Part shown: positions 1 to 6,355 of the stretch, piece after piece | How positions within the stretch are numbered: position 1 is the first letter of the stretch | Layout: every line of letters begins with the position of its first letter | Assembly: GCA_937950105.1 (NCBI GenBank) | Contig: CALFEM010000046.1 | Span: 1-9,840, forward strand | Length of the DNA stretch: 9,840 bases | Direction: 5' to 3' | From: an uncultured Alphaproteobacteria bacterium | GTDB lineage: Bacteria > Pseudomonadota > Alphaproteobacteria > Rhizobiales > Hyphomicrobiaceae | Translations under genes and position numbers: made by a program | The notes under the pieces: generated by a model | The model's input: the letters and a program-made list of their open reading frames with translations, nothing else | Databases searched by the model: none | Told to the model about the DNA's origin: nothing

Positions 1-45
1 CCACCGAGATCTACACTCTTTCCCTACACGACGCTCTTCCGATCT
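1..45 (+). other. Illumina sequencing adapter (non-biological)
   Basis: The first 45 bases match, by memory, the 3' part of the Illumina TruSeq/P5 universal adapter, ending in the familiar GACGCTCTTCCGATCT. Genomic sequence begins at 46. Read on the minus strand, the adapter is open in two frames and yields the known artefact peptides RSEERRVGKECRSRW and IGRASCRERV. Any protein called across position 46 would therefore carry an artificial tail. This marks the left end as a contig edge made from an untrimmed read. Confidence 0.98.
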
Positions 46-387
46 GGCGGCATTGGCGCGCGCGAACGCTTCGGCGACATGGCGGGCGATCACCGCGTCG
101 GATCGCAGCGCCTCGATCTCGCGCCGCTCGCGCTCGACCGGTACGTAGACTTCGCCCGAGCTGGTGCGGAAAATTCGGCCGGCGTAGCGGGCGAAGCGTT
201 TGTCGGCGCGCATCTGACCCAGGGCATCGAGCCAACTCGACCGCGAGAAGGCGAGCGGATTGGCCGGTGCGGCGCGCGTCGCCACGACCGTCATGTCACC
301 GGGCTCGCGCGCCTCGCCGGCCGGCTGGCCGAGCGCCAACATCAGCACGAGCGCAAGCTGCATCGGAATATCGAGAACCGCACTCAC
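46..387 (-). CDS. Truncated secreted protein, possibly lytic-transglycosylase (SLT)-like, 5' part only
   Basis: This is a leftward reading frame open from a stop at 418-420 to the adapter junction, so its 3' end is missing. The start is uncertain: GTG at 393 or 387, or ATG at 363. All give a hydrophobic leader (LALVLMLALGQPAGEA) resembling a signal peptide, though without basic residues before it, which is unusual. The mature part contains FSRSSWLDAL, then RYAGRIFRTSSGEVYVP, then a helical stretch EIEALRSDAVIARHVAEAFARANA. That order resembles the segment after the catalytic core in secreted SLT-domain proteins of rhizobia-like bacteria, where a WL motif, a short beta hairpin and an LR.DP..A..MA..F helix follow one another. 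Only about 40 residues precede the WL motif, so the usual catalytic-glutamate region appears absent. The frame is probably a real gene; the function is a weak inference. Composition matches the neighbouring genes. Confidence 0.5.
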
Positions 388-439
388 GACCACGATCCCG
401 CAACGACACCATTCTCGTTACGAGCCTAAGTCTTCCGGG

Positions 440-454
440 TTGATGCGCCGTTAA
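440..454 (-). promoter_or_regulatory. Possible CtrA-like half-site pair
   Basis: The plus strand reads TTGA, seven bases, TTAA, which on the minus strand is TTAA-N7-TCAA. This is one base from the CtrA consensus TTAA-N7-TTAA of alphaproteobacteria. It lies about 50-60 bases upstream of the candidate GTG starts of the leftward secreted-protein gene. One near match by eye is weak evidence. Confidence 0.2.
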
Positions 455-490
455 TCCGTGTGCCGTTTTTGATGGCGCCGCTTCTTGATG

Positions 491-539
491 GCGCCGCCGA
501 TTCACGCCGCGCGTGAAGGACGCGCGGCGATCGGGGCGC
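491..539 (+). repeat. Hairpin repeat, family A copy 1
   Basis: Imperfect hairpin of about 20 bp. Outer stem GCGCC/GGCGC, a one-base bulge (G496), CCGAT/ATCGG, a three-base TCA bulge on the 5' arm (502-504), then a perfect 10-bp stem CGCCGCGCGT/ACGCGCGGCG closing a GAAGG loop. With its flank TTCTTGATGG it forms a 58-bp block (483-540) repeated identically at 649-706. A partial copy of the left flank (TTTGATGGCGCCG) sits at 468-480. The layout resembles REP/BIME-type repeats. No transposase gene is present in the window. Confidence 0.8.
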
Positions 540-545
540 GGCGAT

Positions 546-581
546 CCGATCGACCGAGCCCTTCGCGAGGGCGTCAATCGG
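546..581 (-). repeat. Hairpin repeat, inverted variant of family A/B
   Basis: Read on the minus strand this is CCGATTGACGCCCTCG...CGATCGG. It has a CCGAT/ATCGG outer stem, a three-base asymmetric bulge and a GCCCT/AGGGC inner stem around a CGCGA loop. Its left part ATTGACGCCCTCG is nearly the same as ATTCACGCCCTCG of the family B units at 9409-9520. It therefore links the two families. It lies in opposite orientation between family A copies 1 and 2. Confidence 0.6.
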
Positions 582-597
582 CAGCGCAAACCTAAGA

Positions 598-646
598 GCG
601 CCGCCGATTCACGTTCGCGCGGAAGGCGCACGAACGATCGGGGCGC
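598..646 (+). repeat. Hairpin repeat, family A copy 2 (diverged inner stem)
   Basis: The outer parts match copy 1: GCGCC/GGCGC, one-base bulge, CCGAT/ATCGG and the TCA bulge. The inner stem is different in sequence (CGTTCG/CGAACG plus CGC/GCG) but still pairs. Substitutions on both arms that keep the pairing suggest the folded form, in RNA or single-stranded DNA, is under selection. Confidence 0.75.
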
Positions 647-656
647 GTTCTTGATG

Positions 657-705
657 GCGCCGCCGATTCACGCCGCGCGTGAAGGACGCGCGGCGATCGG
701 GGCGC
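657..705 (+). repeat. Hairpin repeat, family A copy 3
   Basis: Identical to copy 1 over the whole hairpin and about 8 bases of left flank, 166 bp downstream of it. It ends directly against the 7-bp tandem array. The identity of copies 1 and 3 next to the diverged copy 2 suggests recent duplication or gene conversion. Confidence 0.8.
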
Positions 706-706
706 G

Positions 707-804
707 CTACTCCCTACTCCCTACTCCCTACTCCCTACTCCCTACTCCCTACTCCCTATTCCCTATTCCCTATTCCCTATTCCCTATTCCCTATTCCCTA
801 TTCC
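707..804. repeat. 7-bp tandem array, 7 x CTACTCC then 7 x CTATTCC
   Basis: Fourteen uninterrupted heptamers, in two internally uniform blocks of seven (707-755 and 756-804) that differ by one C/T base. A degenerate tail CTAAATCCTACTCCCA continues into the nitroreductase 3' end. On the minus strand the array is (GGGAATA)7(GGGAGTA)7: runs of three G separated by four bases, a classical G-quadruplex pattern. A 7-base period with one TAG per unit puts stop codons in all three minus frames. In the plus direction all frames stay open, giving a spurious PYSLLPT-type peptide. Confidence 0.97.
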
Positions 805-811
805 CTAAATC

Positions 812-1396
812 CTACTCCCACCTCGTCACGATCTTTGAGAGTTCCGGGCGCGGGCGATCATCGGGGCGCACGCTCGGCGTACCGATGTAGATGAAGCCTG
901 CCACACGCTCGTGCTCGGCGAGGCCCAGCGCCGCCTTCACGCGCGGGCTGTAGGCGATCCACTCGGTGATCCAGCTGACGCCGTAGCCCATGGCATTGGC
1001 CGCGATCGAGAGGTTCATGGCGGCGGCGCCCGCCGACAGGATCTGCTCCCACTCCGGCGCGAATCCCTTCGGGTTGGCGGACGAGATCACCGCGACGACC
1101 AGCGGCGAGCGCAGGAAGCGCTTGCGCTCGCCGTCGAGCCGCAGCTCCGAAGGCTCCATCTTGTCCTCGGCCTTGCAGGCCTCCGCGATCACCTCGCCGA
1201 AGCGCCGGCGGGCATCACCCTCGAACACGATGAAGCGCCACGGCTCCAGCTTCTTGTGGTCGGGCACACGCGACGCAATGGTCAGCAACTCGTCGAGTTC
1301 GGCAGGCGACGGGCCGGGCTCCACCAGCATGTCGGGCTTGACCGAGCGGCGCTTCTTCAGGAGGTCGAGAACAGCCTTGCCGGCGGCCTTGTCCAT
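812..1396 (-). CDS. YdjA-like nitroreductase family flavoprotein
   Basis: A 194-residue protein, the usual size of short single-domain FMN nitroreductases that use NAD(P)H to reduce nitro or quinone-type substrates, probably as a cytoplasmic homodimer. The substrate cannot be told from sequence. FMN-phosphate-binding residues are in KKRRSVK (about 14-20). The family signature RVPDHKKLEPWRFIV spans 43-57, and the second FMN-contact helix is GAAAMNLSIAANAMGYG with a following WITEW. The end RPRPELSKIVTRW is typical of the YdjA-like group. Start: ATG at 1396-1394 preceded by GAGG seven bases upstream. The final Glu-stop (GAG TAG) lies in a sequence identical to one unit of the adjacent heptamer array, so the original terminus was probably at or just after the Trp. 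It is transcribed divergently from the VWA gene and ends in the repeat block. Family assignment is firm; physiological role is not. Confidence 0.93.
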   Translation of the reverse strand: MDKAAGKAVLDLLKKRRSVKPDMLVEPGPSPAELDELLTIASRVPDHKKLEPWRFIVFEGDARRRFGEVIAEACKAEDKMEPSELRLDGERKRFLRSPLVVAVISSANPKGFAPEWEQILSAGAAAMNLSIAANAMGYGVSWITEWIAYSPRVKAALGLAEHERVAGFIYIGTPSVRPDDRPRPELSKIVTRWE

Positions 1397-1434
1397 GGGC
1401 GTGCCTCATCGTCTGGTTGGGAATCGCGCTTCTC

Positions 1435-1461
1435 GCTATAGCATGGGGGATGCCGTGACAA
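1435..1461 (-). promoter_or_regulatory. Possible sigma-70-type promoter for the nitroreductase
   Basis: On the minus strand TTGTCA (1461-1456) is followed after 15 bases by TATAGC (1440-1435), about 38 bases upstream of the nitroreductase ATG. The -10 overlaps the perfect palindrome GCTATAGC (1435-1442). The spacer is shorter than the usual 16-18, so this is tentative. The 114-bp divergent gap 1397-1510 must also hold the VWA gene promoter, which I cannot pinpoint. Confidence 0.25.
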
Positions 1462-1510
1462 TCGCGCCGCCGCCGGGCGGAGTGGCCGTGTCGCTGGAGA
1501 GGCTTCGATC

Positions 1511-3499
1511 ATGCGCATGCCGAACCCGTTGCTCGCTGTCGCCGCCGTGGCCGCGTGCGTTGCGCTGGCGGTCTCACCGGCCATCGCGCAGGCGCCGGCG
1601 GCCACGGCGCAGGTCGTTTTCGTCGTCGATGGATCGGGCTCCATGTGGGGCGGGCTCGGCGGCGATGGAGTGGCCAAGATCGCCGGCGTGCGCCGCGTGC
1701 TCGAAGCGAACCTGCCGCAACTCGCTTCGAACCCGGTCGGCCTCGTCACCTTCGGCCCGGGTTGCCGCAGCAGCGAACTGGCGGCCCCGCCTGCGACGGG
1801 CACGGCCGAAACCGTGCTCACGGCGTTGGCGCGCTTCAACCCGCGCGGCAAGGGCCCGGTCGTCGCCGGTCTCGAAGCCGCAGCGCAAACCTTCGCGGCG
1901 GGCACGGGCGGCCACATCGTCCTGTTCCACGACGGCGTCGACAACTGCGGACAGAACGCCTGTGCGGCGGCGGACGCGCTGCGCAAGTCGCATCCTGGAG
2001 TCGCCGTGCACACCGTCTCGCTCGCTCTCGAGAAGGCCGAGCTGCAGGGCATGAGCTGCGTCGCGAAATCGACCGGCGGACGCTCCTTCGCCATCGCCGA
2101 TCAGGCCGCGCTGGATATGGCGATGGCCAGCCTCGCCAACCTCGTCGCGCCAATGGGCGCCGGCCCCATGGCGGCCCCCGCATCGCCCCCGCAGTCGCCC
2201 GCGGCAGCACCCGCCGCCCCGAAGGGACCGCCGCGCCTCGTCGCCACCGCAACACTCGCCGCGGGCAAGCCGCCCGTATCGTCGCCCCTCGTCTGGCGCG
2301 TGCTCGACCCCGCCAACGGCAGCGTACTCGCCGAAGCAGTGGCGCCCTCACTCGCCGCCCCCCTGCGCCCCGGCAAGGCGCGTATCGAGGTGTTGGCCGG
2401 CAAGCATGGCGTCACCCGCGAGGTCGACGTTGCCGAGACCGGCGACACGCTGGCGGAAATCACGCTCGATGCGGGGCTGGTGCGCATCGAGACGGGCGCG
2501 CGCAAGCTCGCCAACGAGGCCGAAGAACCGCTCATCCGCCTCGACCGGCTGGCCGACATCGCGGCGGCCGGCGCGGCGGAAGCCAGCAGCCCGACGTCAG
2601 CGGGCGGCGCTGTACCAGCCCCGCGCGGCAAAGTGTCGACGCCCCTGTGGATCGCACGCGGCACCGCGGCGGAGGCGATCCTGCCGCCGGGCTCCTATCG
2701 CGCGGTGGCGGAGTTCGGTTTGGCGCAGGCCCGCGCCAACATCGACGTGACCGCCGGCAGCGAGGCCAGCGTACAACTCGCGCTGGAAGCGGGACGGCTC
2801 GAGCTGACCACGACCGGCAAGGCGGCGGGCGCGGCATCCTACACCATCACCGTCGACGATCCCTCGCTCCCCGGCGGCCAGCGCGTGATCGCCCGCTCCG
2901 CACATCCGGCCGCCTCGTTCATCCTGAGCACCGGCAGCTATGCGGTGACGGCCACCATCGACCGCAGCGAGACACGCCGCGTCGTCGCCGTGCGCCAGGG
3001 CGAGGTGACGCGCGAAGCGTTCGGTGACGACGTCGGGCAGCTGACGCTTGCCGCAACCCAAAACGGCAAGCCCACCGACCGCCTGTCGATCGTCGTCACG
3101 CCGCTGGCAACACCGGGCGACGCCGGCATTGCTGCGATTTCCGGTCGCCCGCTGGCCCTGCCGGCAGGTCGTCATCGGGTGACGCTGCGTCAGCACGCTG
3201 GCGGCCCATCGCTCAGCCGCGAGGTCGTGATCACCACGGGCCAGGAGCAGCGCCTCGCCCTCGATCTCGCCAGCGCCGAGTTGAGCGTCAACGCGCGGGC
3301 GGGAAACGGGCACGGCGGCGCCTGCGCGTTGCGGAGCGACGACGGCACGACCGTATGGCGCAGCGTCGAACTGGATGGTCGCGCCCTGCTCTCTCCCGGC
3401 CGCTACGCGCTGTCATGCACGTCCGGCAGCGGAAGCCGCGAGAAGTCCGTAACCCTGACGGCGGGCGCCCGCGTCGCCGTCGATGCGTTTGCGCCGTGA
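1511..3499 (+). CDS. Secreted VWA-domain protein with five C-terminal beta-sandwich-like modules
   Basis: A 662-residue exported protein. The signal peptide ends around AIA|Q (residues 26/27). The VWA domain (about 33-210) has a complete metal-ion-dependent adhesion site: DGSGS at 40-44, T80 in GLVTF, and D141 in HDGVDNCG. Cysteines in PGC, DNC, NAC and MSC may form disulfides. A Pro/Ala-rich linker (about 212-240) leads to five repeats, each marked by L-x-P/T/A-G-x-(Y/A/H)-x-V near 285, 391, 472, 550 and 627, then a TREVxVxxG-like strand and an LELTT-like strand. This resembles carboxypeptidase-regulatory or transthyretin-like beta sandwiches. VWA domains usually bind protein partners through Mg2+. 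The modules share the LVWR motif (260-263) and layout with the next gene. Start: ATG 1511 with GGAGAG about 10 bases upstream. The partner and exact function are unknown. No membrane anchor is seen after the signal peptide, so it is probably periplasmic or released. Confidence 0.9.
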   Translation: MRMPNPLLAVAAVAACVALAVSPAIAQAPAATAQVVFVVDGSGSMWGGLGGDGVAKIAGVRRVLEANLPQLASNPVGLVTFGPGCRSSELAAPPATGTAETVLTALARFNPRGKGPVVAGLEAAAQTFAAGTGGHIVLFHDGVDNCGQNACAAADALRKSHPGVAVHTVSLALEKAELQGMSCVAKSTGGRSFAIADQAALDMAMASLANLVAPMGAGPMAAPASPPQSPAAAPAAPKGPPRLVATATLAAGKPPVSSPLVWRVLDPANGSVLAEAVAPSLAAPLRPGKARIEVLAGKHGVTREVDVAETGDTLAEITLDAGLVRIETGARKLANEAEEPLIRLDRLADIAAAGAAEASSPTSAGGAVPAPRGKVSTPLWIARGTAAEAILPPGSYRAVAEFGLAQARANIDVTAGSEASVQLALEAGRLELTTTGKAAGAASYTITVDDPSLPGGQRVIARSAHPAASFILSTGSYAVTATIDRSETRRVVAVRQGEVTREAFGDDVGQLTLAATQNGKPTDRLSIVVTPLATPGDAGIAAISGRPLALPAGRHRVTLRQHAGGPSLSREVVITTGQEQRLALDLASAELSVNARAGNGHGGACALRSDDGTTVWRSVELDGRALLSPGRYALSCTSGSGSREKSVTLTAGARVAVDAFAP

Positions 3500-3662
3500 T
3501 CGCGGGGATCGTCCCGCCCCCGTGTCGCCTCATGCGCGTCGCGCAGTGGTGGCGCAGCGCCGGCGGACGCGGACACGCTATCGTCACAGTTGCGGGCTTC
3601 GAGTGGCCCTGAACATGGATATTCGCCTTGGTGCGGCAACCGCCGTGCAGGAGCCCCGTTCG

Positions 3663-4682
3663 ATGCGCCAGCGACCGCACCGCCTGATCGATCTCATCGC
3701 CTGCGCTCTTGCGGGACTCGGTGCCGCGTCGGCATGCGCGACCCTGGCGCACGCGCAACAGCCCCCTCCGGCCATCGCGCCTGGCTGGAGCATCGACCTC
3801 AACGCCGTCGCACCTCCGGTCGCGTCACCGCAATCCGGCGACGCCATGGCCGCCCCCGGCGCGCACAGCACGACCGTGGTCAAGCAGAAGCCGAAGGACG
3901 CCGCACCCGTGGCCGACGGCAGCTCGCAGGTCCGTCTCGTCGCGCTGCTGACCGCGGACGGCCAACGCATCGACAACGATCTCGTCTGGCGGATTTACGA
4001 GGAGACCCAGAAGCCGGGATCCGCCGGCAAGCTGGTGGCGACGCATCGCGAGGCTTCTCCGGTGCTGCGCCTGGCGCCCGGCAGCTACATCGTCAACGCC
4101 GCTTTCGGGCGGGCGCACATCACGCGCAAGATCACCGTCGGCAGCGGCGTCGAGACGAGCGAGCCGTTCGTGCTCAACGCCGGCGGATTGCGCGTGCAGG
4201 TGGCCGCCGATCCTGCCGCCAAGCTCGACGTCTCCAAGGCCGTCTACGACGTGCAGACCGACGAGCGCGACCAATCCGGCAATCGCGCGCTGGTGCTGAG
4301 CAAGGTCAAGCCCGGCATCGTGCTGCGCCTCAACTCCGGCATCTATCACGTCGTCTCGACCTACGGCGATGCCAATGCGGTGGTCGAATCCGACGTGACG
4401 GTGGAGGCCGGCAAGCTCACCGAGATGACCATCACGCACAAGCCGGCCCGCGTGACGCTGAAGCTCGTGCAGCGGCAGGGCGGCGAGGCGCTGCCGGATA
4501 CCGAATGGACGCTGCTGACGCAGGACGGACGCACGGTGAAGGAGAGCGTCGGCGCGCTGCCGACGCATTTCGTCGCCGCCGGCAGCTATATGGCCGTCGC
4601 CAAATCGCAAGGCAGCGTCTTCAAACGCGAGTTCGCCGTGAAGGAGAACGAGGTCGCGCAGATCGAACTGTTGCGCGACTAG
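3663..4682 (+). CDS. Secreted protein with three beta-sandwich-like modules, VWA-less paralogue of the upstream gene
   Basis: I chose ATG 3663 because AGGAG lies 9 bases upstream and it gives a clean signal peptide (RQRPHR, hydrophobic core, AHA|QQ at 31/32), 339 residues in all. A longer frame reaches back into the upstream gene but would bury the signal peptide. The mature protein has a low-complexity segment (about 32-85) and then modules built like those of the VWA protein: LVWRIYEE at 107-114 (compare LVWRVLDP upstream), and turns LAPGSY at 137, LNSGIY at 223 and VAAGSY at 304. Each turn is followed by a G-A/V-x-x-x-x-x-(I/V)-T-V-x-x-G strand pair. The spacing is 81-86 residues. No VWA domain and no catalytic motif are seen. 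The gene follows on the same strand after 163 bp and probably works with its neighbour, perhaps as a structural or ligand partner. That is inference. Its stop codon TAG overlaps the first base of a palindromic repeat. Confidence 0.85.
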   Translation: MRQRPHRLIDLIACALAGLGAASACATLAHAQQPPPAIAPGWSIDLNAVAPPVASPQSGDAMAAPGAHSTTVVKQKPKDAAPVADGSSQVRLVALLTADGQRIDNDLVWRIYEETQKPGSAGKLVATHREASPVLRLAPGSYIVNAAFGRAHITRKITVGSGVETSEPFVLNAGGLRVQVAADPAAKLDVSKAVYDVQTDERDQSGNRALVLSKVKPGIVLRLNSGIYHVVSTYGDANAVVESDVTVEAGKLTEMTITHKPARVTLKLVQRQGGEALPDTEWTLLTQDGRTVKESVGALPTHFVAAGSYMAVAKSQGSVFKREFAVKENEVAQIELLRD

Positions 4683-4740
4683 AGCGCTATCCGATCAGAC
4701 GGAACCGCCTTGCGGTTCACTGATCGGATGGAAGCGCTCC
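4681..4740. repeat. Palindromic repeat 1 / likely terminator of the module protein gene
   Basis: Long hairpin beginning inside the stop codon of the rightward gene. AGCGCT (4683-4688) pairs with 4733-4738, ATCCGATCA (4689-4697) with TGATCGGAT (4721-4729), and GAACCGC (4702-4708) with GCGGTTC (4712-4718) around loop CTT. No T-run follows. This looks like a dispersed intergenic palindrome between convergent genes that can also act as a bidirectional terminator. Confidence 0.75.
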
Positions 4741-4754
4741 AGCTTCAGGCTGCC

Positions 4755-4816
4755 AGAGCATCTTTATCCGACCGCTGAATCGCCGAAGGCGATTCCGTGC
4801 GATCGGATGATGCTCT
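4755..4816. repeat. Palindromic repeat 2
   Basis: AGAGCATC (4755-4762) pairs with GATGCTCT (4809-4816), ATCCGA (4766-4771) with TCGGAT (4803-4808), and AATCGCC (4778-4784) with GGCGATT (4788-4794) around loop GAA. It has the same three-part build and ATCCGA core as palindrome 1, but different inner stem sequence. The ends AGAGC/GCTCT resemble widespread alphaproteobacterial intergenic palindromes (from memory). Confidence 0.75.
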
Positions 4817-4826
4817 AGAGTGTCAC

Positions 4827-4863
4827 CCGATCAGCAGCGATCTCGTGACGGCCCGCTGATCGG
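4827..4863. repeat. Palindromic repeat 3 / possible terminator of the leftward small gene
   Basis: CCGATCAGC (4827-4835) pairs perfectly with GCTGATCGG (4855-4863) around a 19-base loop. It shares the CCGATCAG core of palindrome 1. A further short palindrome GGAGGCCTCC (4862-4871) abuts it. It lies about 20 bases beyond the stop of the leftward secreted-protein gene, where a terminator would be expected. Confidence 0.6.
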
Positions 4864-4885
4864 AGGCCTCCAAGAGGCTATCGCT

Positions 4886-5200
4886 TCAGAAGCGCGGACC
4901 GCCGTAGTCGCGATACGAGTGGCACAGATCAGAAACGCGCGTGTCGTGACCGATGTGCAGGCAAACCTGCTGCTTGACGCTCGGATTGTTGCGCACGGCC
5001 TCGTTGGTGACGCGTGTGCCATAGCTGCGCGCCACGGAGGCCAGATAATTGTCGCCACAATAGGGGGTGGCGATGTAGTTGCCGCCGACGCGCTGATAGG
5101 GACCACGGCATTCGATGGCCGCGGCGGGCACTGACGCCGTCAGCACCGCAGCCAGCGACCCGAGCACGAGAGCGAGCGTTTCGCGCTTCCGGCGGATCAT
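4886..5200 (-). CDS. Small secreted four-cysteine protein with LysM-like pattern
   Basis: A 104-residue protein. The start is set by AGGAGG five bases before ATG 5200; a longer frame to 5284 is open but has no reason to be used. The signal peptide is MIRRKR, then a hydrophobic core ending VPAAA (about 24-28). The mature part is about 76 residues with four cysteines (C31, C48, C80, C93), probably two disulfides. The stretch GDNYLASVARSYGTRV (49-64), then NNP (71-73), fits the LysM pattern G-D-x-L-x-x-I-A-x-x-Y-G-x-x-V...N-P, which binds peptidoglycan or chitin-type glycans. The match is by eye and lacks one flanking strand, so it could be an unrelated small fold. Similar small proteins occur as uncharacterised orphans in Hyphomicrobiales. 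Divergent from the CorA gene. Confidence 0.8.
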   Translation of the reverse strand: MIRRKRETLALVLGSLAAVLTASVPAAAIECRGPYQRVGGNYIATPYCGDNYLASVARSYGTRVTNEAVRNNPSVKQQVCLHIGHDTRVSDLCHSYRDYGGPRF

Positions 5201-5354
5201 AGGAGCCTCCTCAGTCATTCGCGGGCTGCGACCAGGCGCATCTTGACGGCGCGCGGCGCCTTTGCCCAACTCCGGTCCGATCATAGACCCGCCGAACCGG
5301 CCGACAATCGATATTCAGATTGGGCTCGCCACTGCGGATCGCAAGGGGAATGCC

Positions 5355-6326
5355 ATGCTGGTTGCGTATGAGGTGCACTCCGGACACCTCGCCTCGAGTA
5401 CCGGGCTCGACAAACTGCCCGCGAAACCGGTGTGGATCGATCTGGCGTTCCCGACTCCGGACGAGGACGCGGCGATCGAGAAGCTGCTCGGGATCGACAT
5501 CCCGACCCGCGCCGAGATGCGTGAGATCGAGGTATCGAACCGCCTCTACACCGAGCAGGGTGCCGTCTTCATGACGGCACTGGTCGGCCATAGCATCGAC
5601 AGCGGCGCGCCGCAGTTCACGTCCATGACGTTCATCCTCGCCCGCTCCGCTCTGGTCACCGTGCGCTACGCAGAGCCGAAGTCGTTTCCCCTGTTCGTCA
5701 GCCGTGCCGAAAAAGGCGAGGCGCCGGTGGGCACCCCGGTGACGATCCTCGCCGGGCTGCTCGAGACCATGGTGCAGCGGAAAGCCGATCTCATCGAAAG
5801 CATTCAGGACGAGGTCAACCGGATCGGCTCGGTCATATTCGAGATCAAGGGCGGCCAGCAGACGCGATCGAAGCGCCTCGACGTGGCACTGCGCACCATC
5901 GGCCGCCTCGGCGAGCAGGCCTCGCGCTCGGAGGAAAGTGCCAACTCGATGGACCGCCTGCTGATCTACCTGCTGCAGGCGATGAACACGCGCAAAGACC
6001 CTGACGAGGACATCCAGCGCGTCGAAGTGGTCCGCCGTGACATCAGCTCGTTGCTGGATCAGCTCAACTACCTGTCCGAACGCCTGACGTTCCTGCTGCA
6101 GGCCGTGCTCGGCATGATTTCCATCGAGCAGAACCAGATCATCAAGCTGTTCTCGGTCATGGCCGTGCTGCTGATGCCGCCGACCCTCGTCGCCTCGATC
6201 TACGGCATGAACTTCAAGCACATGCCGGAAATCGACTGGGTCTTCGGCTATCCGCTGGCGCTCATCGCCATGCTGATCCTGGCCATGATTCCCTATGCCA
6301 TCTTCAAGCGGCGCGGCTGGCTGTGA
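5355..6326 (+). CDS. corA: CorA family divalent-cation transporter
   Basis: A 323-residue member of the CorA/2-TM-GxN family, which forms inner-membrane homopentamers carrying Mg2+ (or Co2+, Ni2+; Zn2+ in ZntB). The N-terminal cytoplasmic alpha/beta domain starts VWIDLAFPTPDEDAAIEKLL and contains EIEVSNRLY. The long stalk helices run about 150-255 with the usual heptad Leu/Ile pattern. TM1 (about 259-282) ends in YGMNFKHMPE, the pore-mouth GMN motif at 284-286. TM2 is about 296-317, followed by the basic tail KRRGW. I set the start at ATG 5355, with AAGGGGA upstream and the expected family N-terminus; the frame extends to 5262 but those 31 residues are not family-like. The symbol is a family name: ion specificity cannot be read off. 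It converges on chrA with a 29-bp gap. Confidence 0.93.
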   Translation: MLVAYEVHSGHLASSTGLDKLPAKPVWIDLAFPTPDEDAAIEKLLGIDIPTRAEMREIEVSNRLYTEQGAVFMTALVGHSIDSGAPQFTSMTFILARSALVTVRYAEPKSFPLFVSRAEKGEAPVGTPVTILAGLLETMVQRKADLIESIQDEVNRIGSVIFEIKGGQQTRSKRLDVALRTIGRLGEQASRSEESANSMDRLLIYLLQAMNTRKDPDEDIQRVEVVRRDISSLLDQLNYLSERLTFLLQAVLGMISIEQNQIIKLFSVMAVLLMPPTLVASIYGMNFKHMPEIDWVFGYPLALIAMLILAMIPYAIFKRRGWL

Positions 6327-6355
6327 CCTGCCGCGCCTCTTGCTGCGCGCTTCGC

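Noticed and set aside
11..235. Open frame on the minus strand, 74 codons, reaching into the left end
   Set aside because: Its C-terminus is translated adapter and the rest is out of frame with the plausible secreted-protein gene.
513..894. Plus-strand frames with repeated PYSLLPT/PYSLFPI peptides
   Set aside because: They are translations of hairpin repeats and the 7-bp array, open only because CTACTCC/CTATTCC has no plus-strand stop; no ribosome site.
1555..3027. Long alternative frame (490 codons) inside the VWA gene, and several antisense frames there
   Set aside because: Arg/Gly/Pro-rich shadow translation typical of GC-rich genes; the VWA frame has signal peptide, metal site and modules.
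4820..5134. Plus-strand frame opposite the small four-cysteine protein
   Set aside because: No ribosome site, and the minus frame has AGGAGG, a signal peptide and ordered cysteines.
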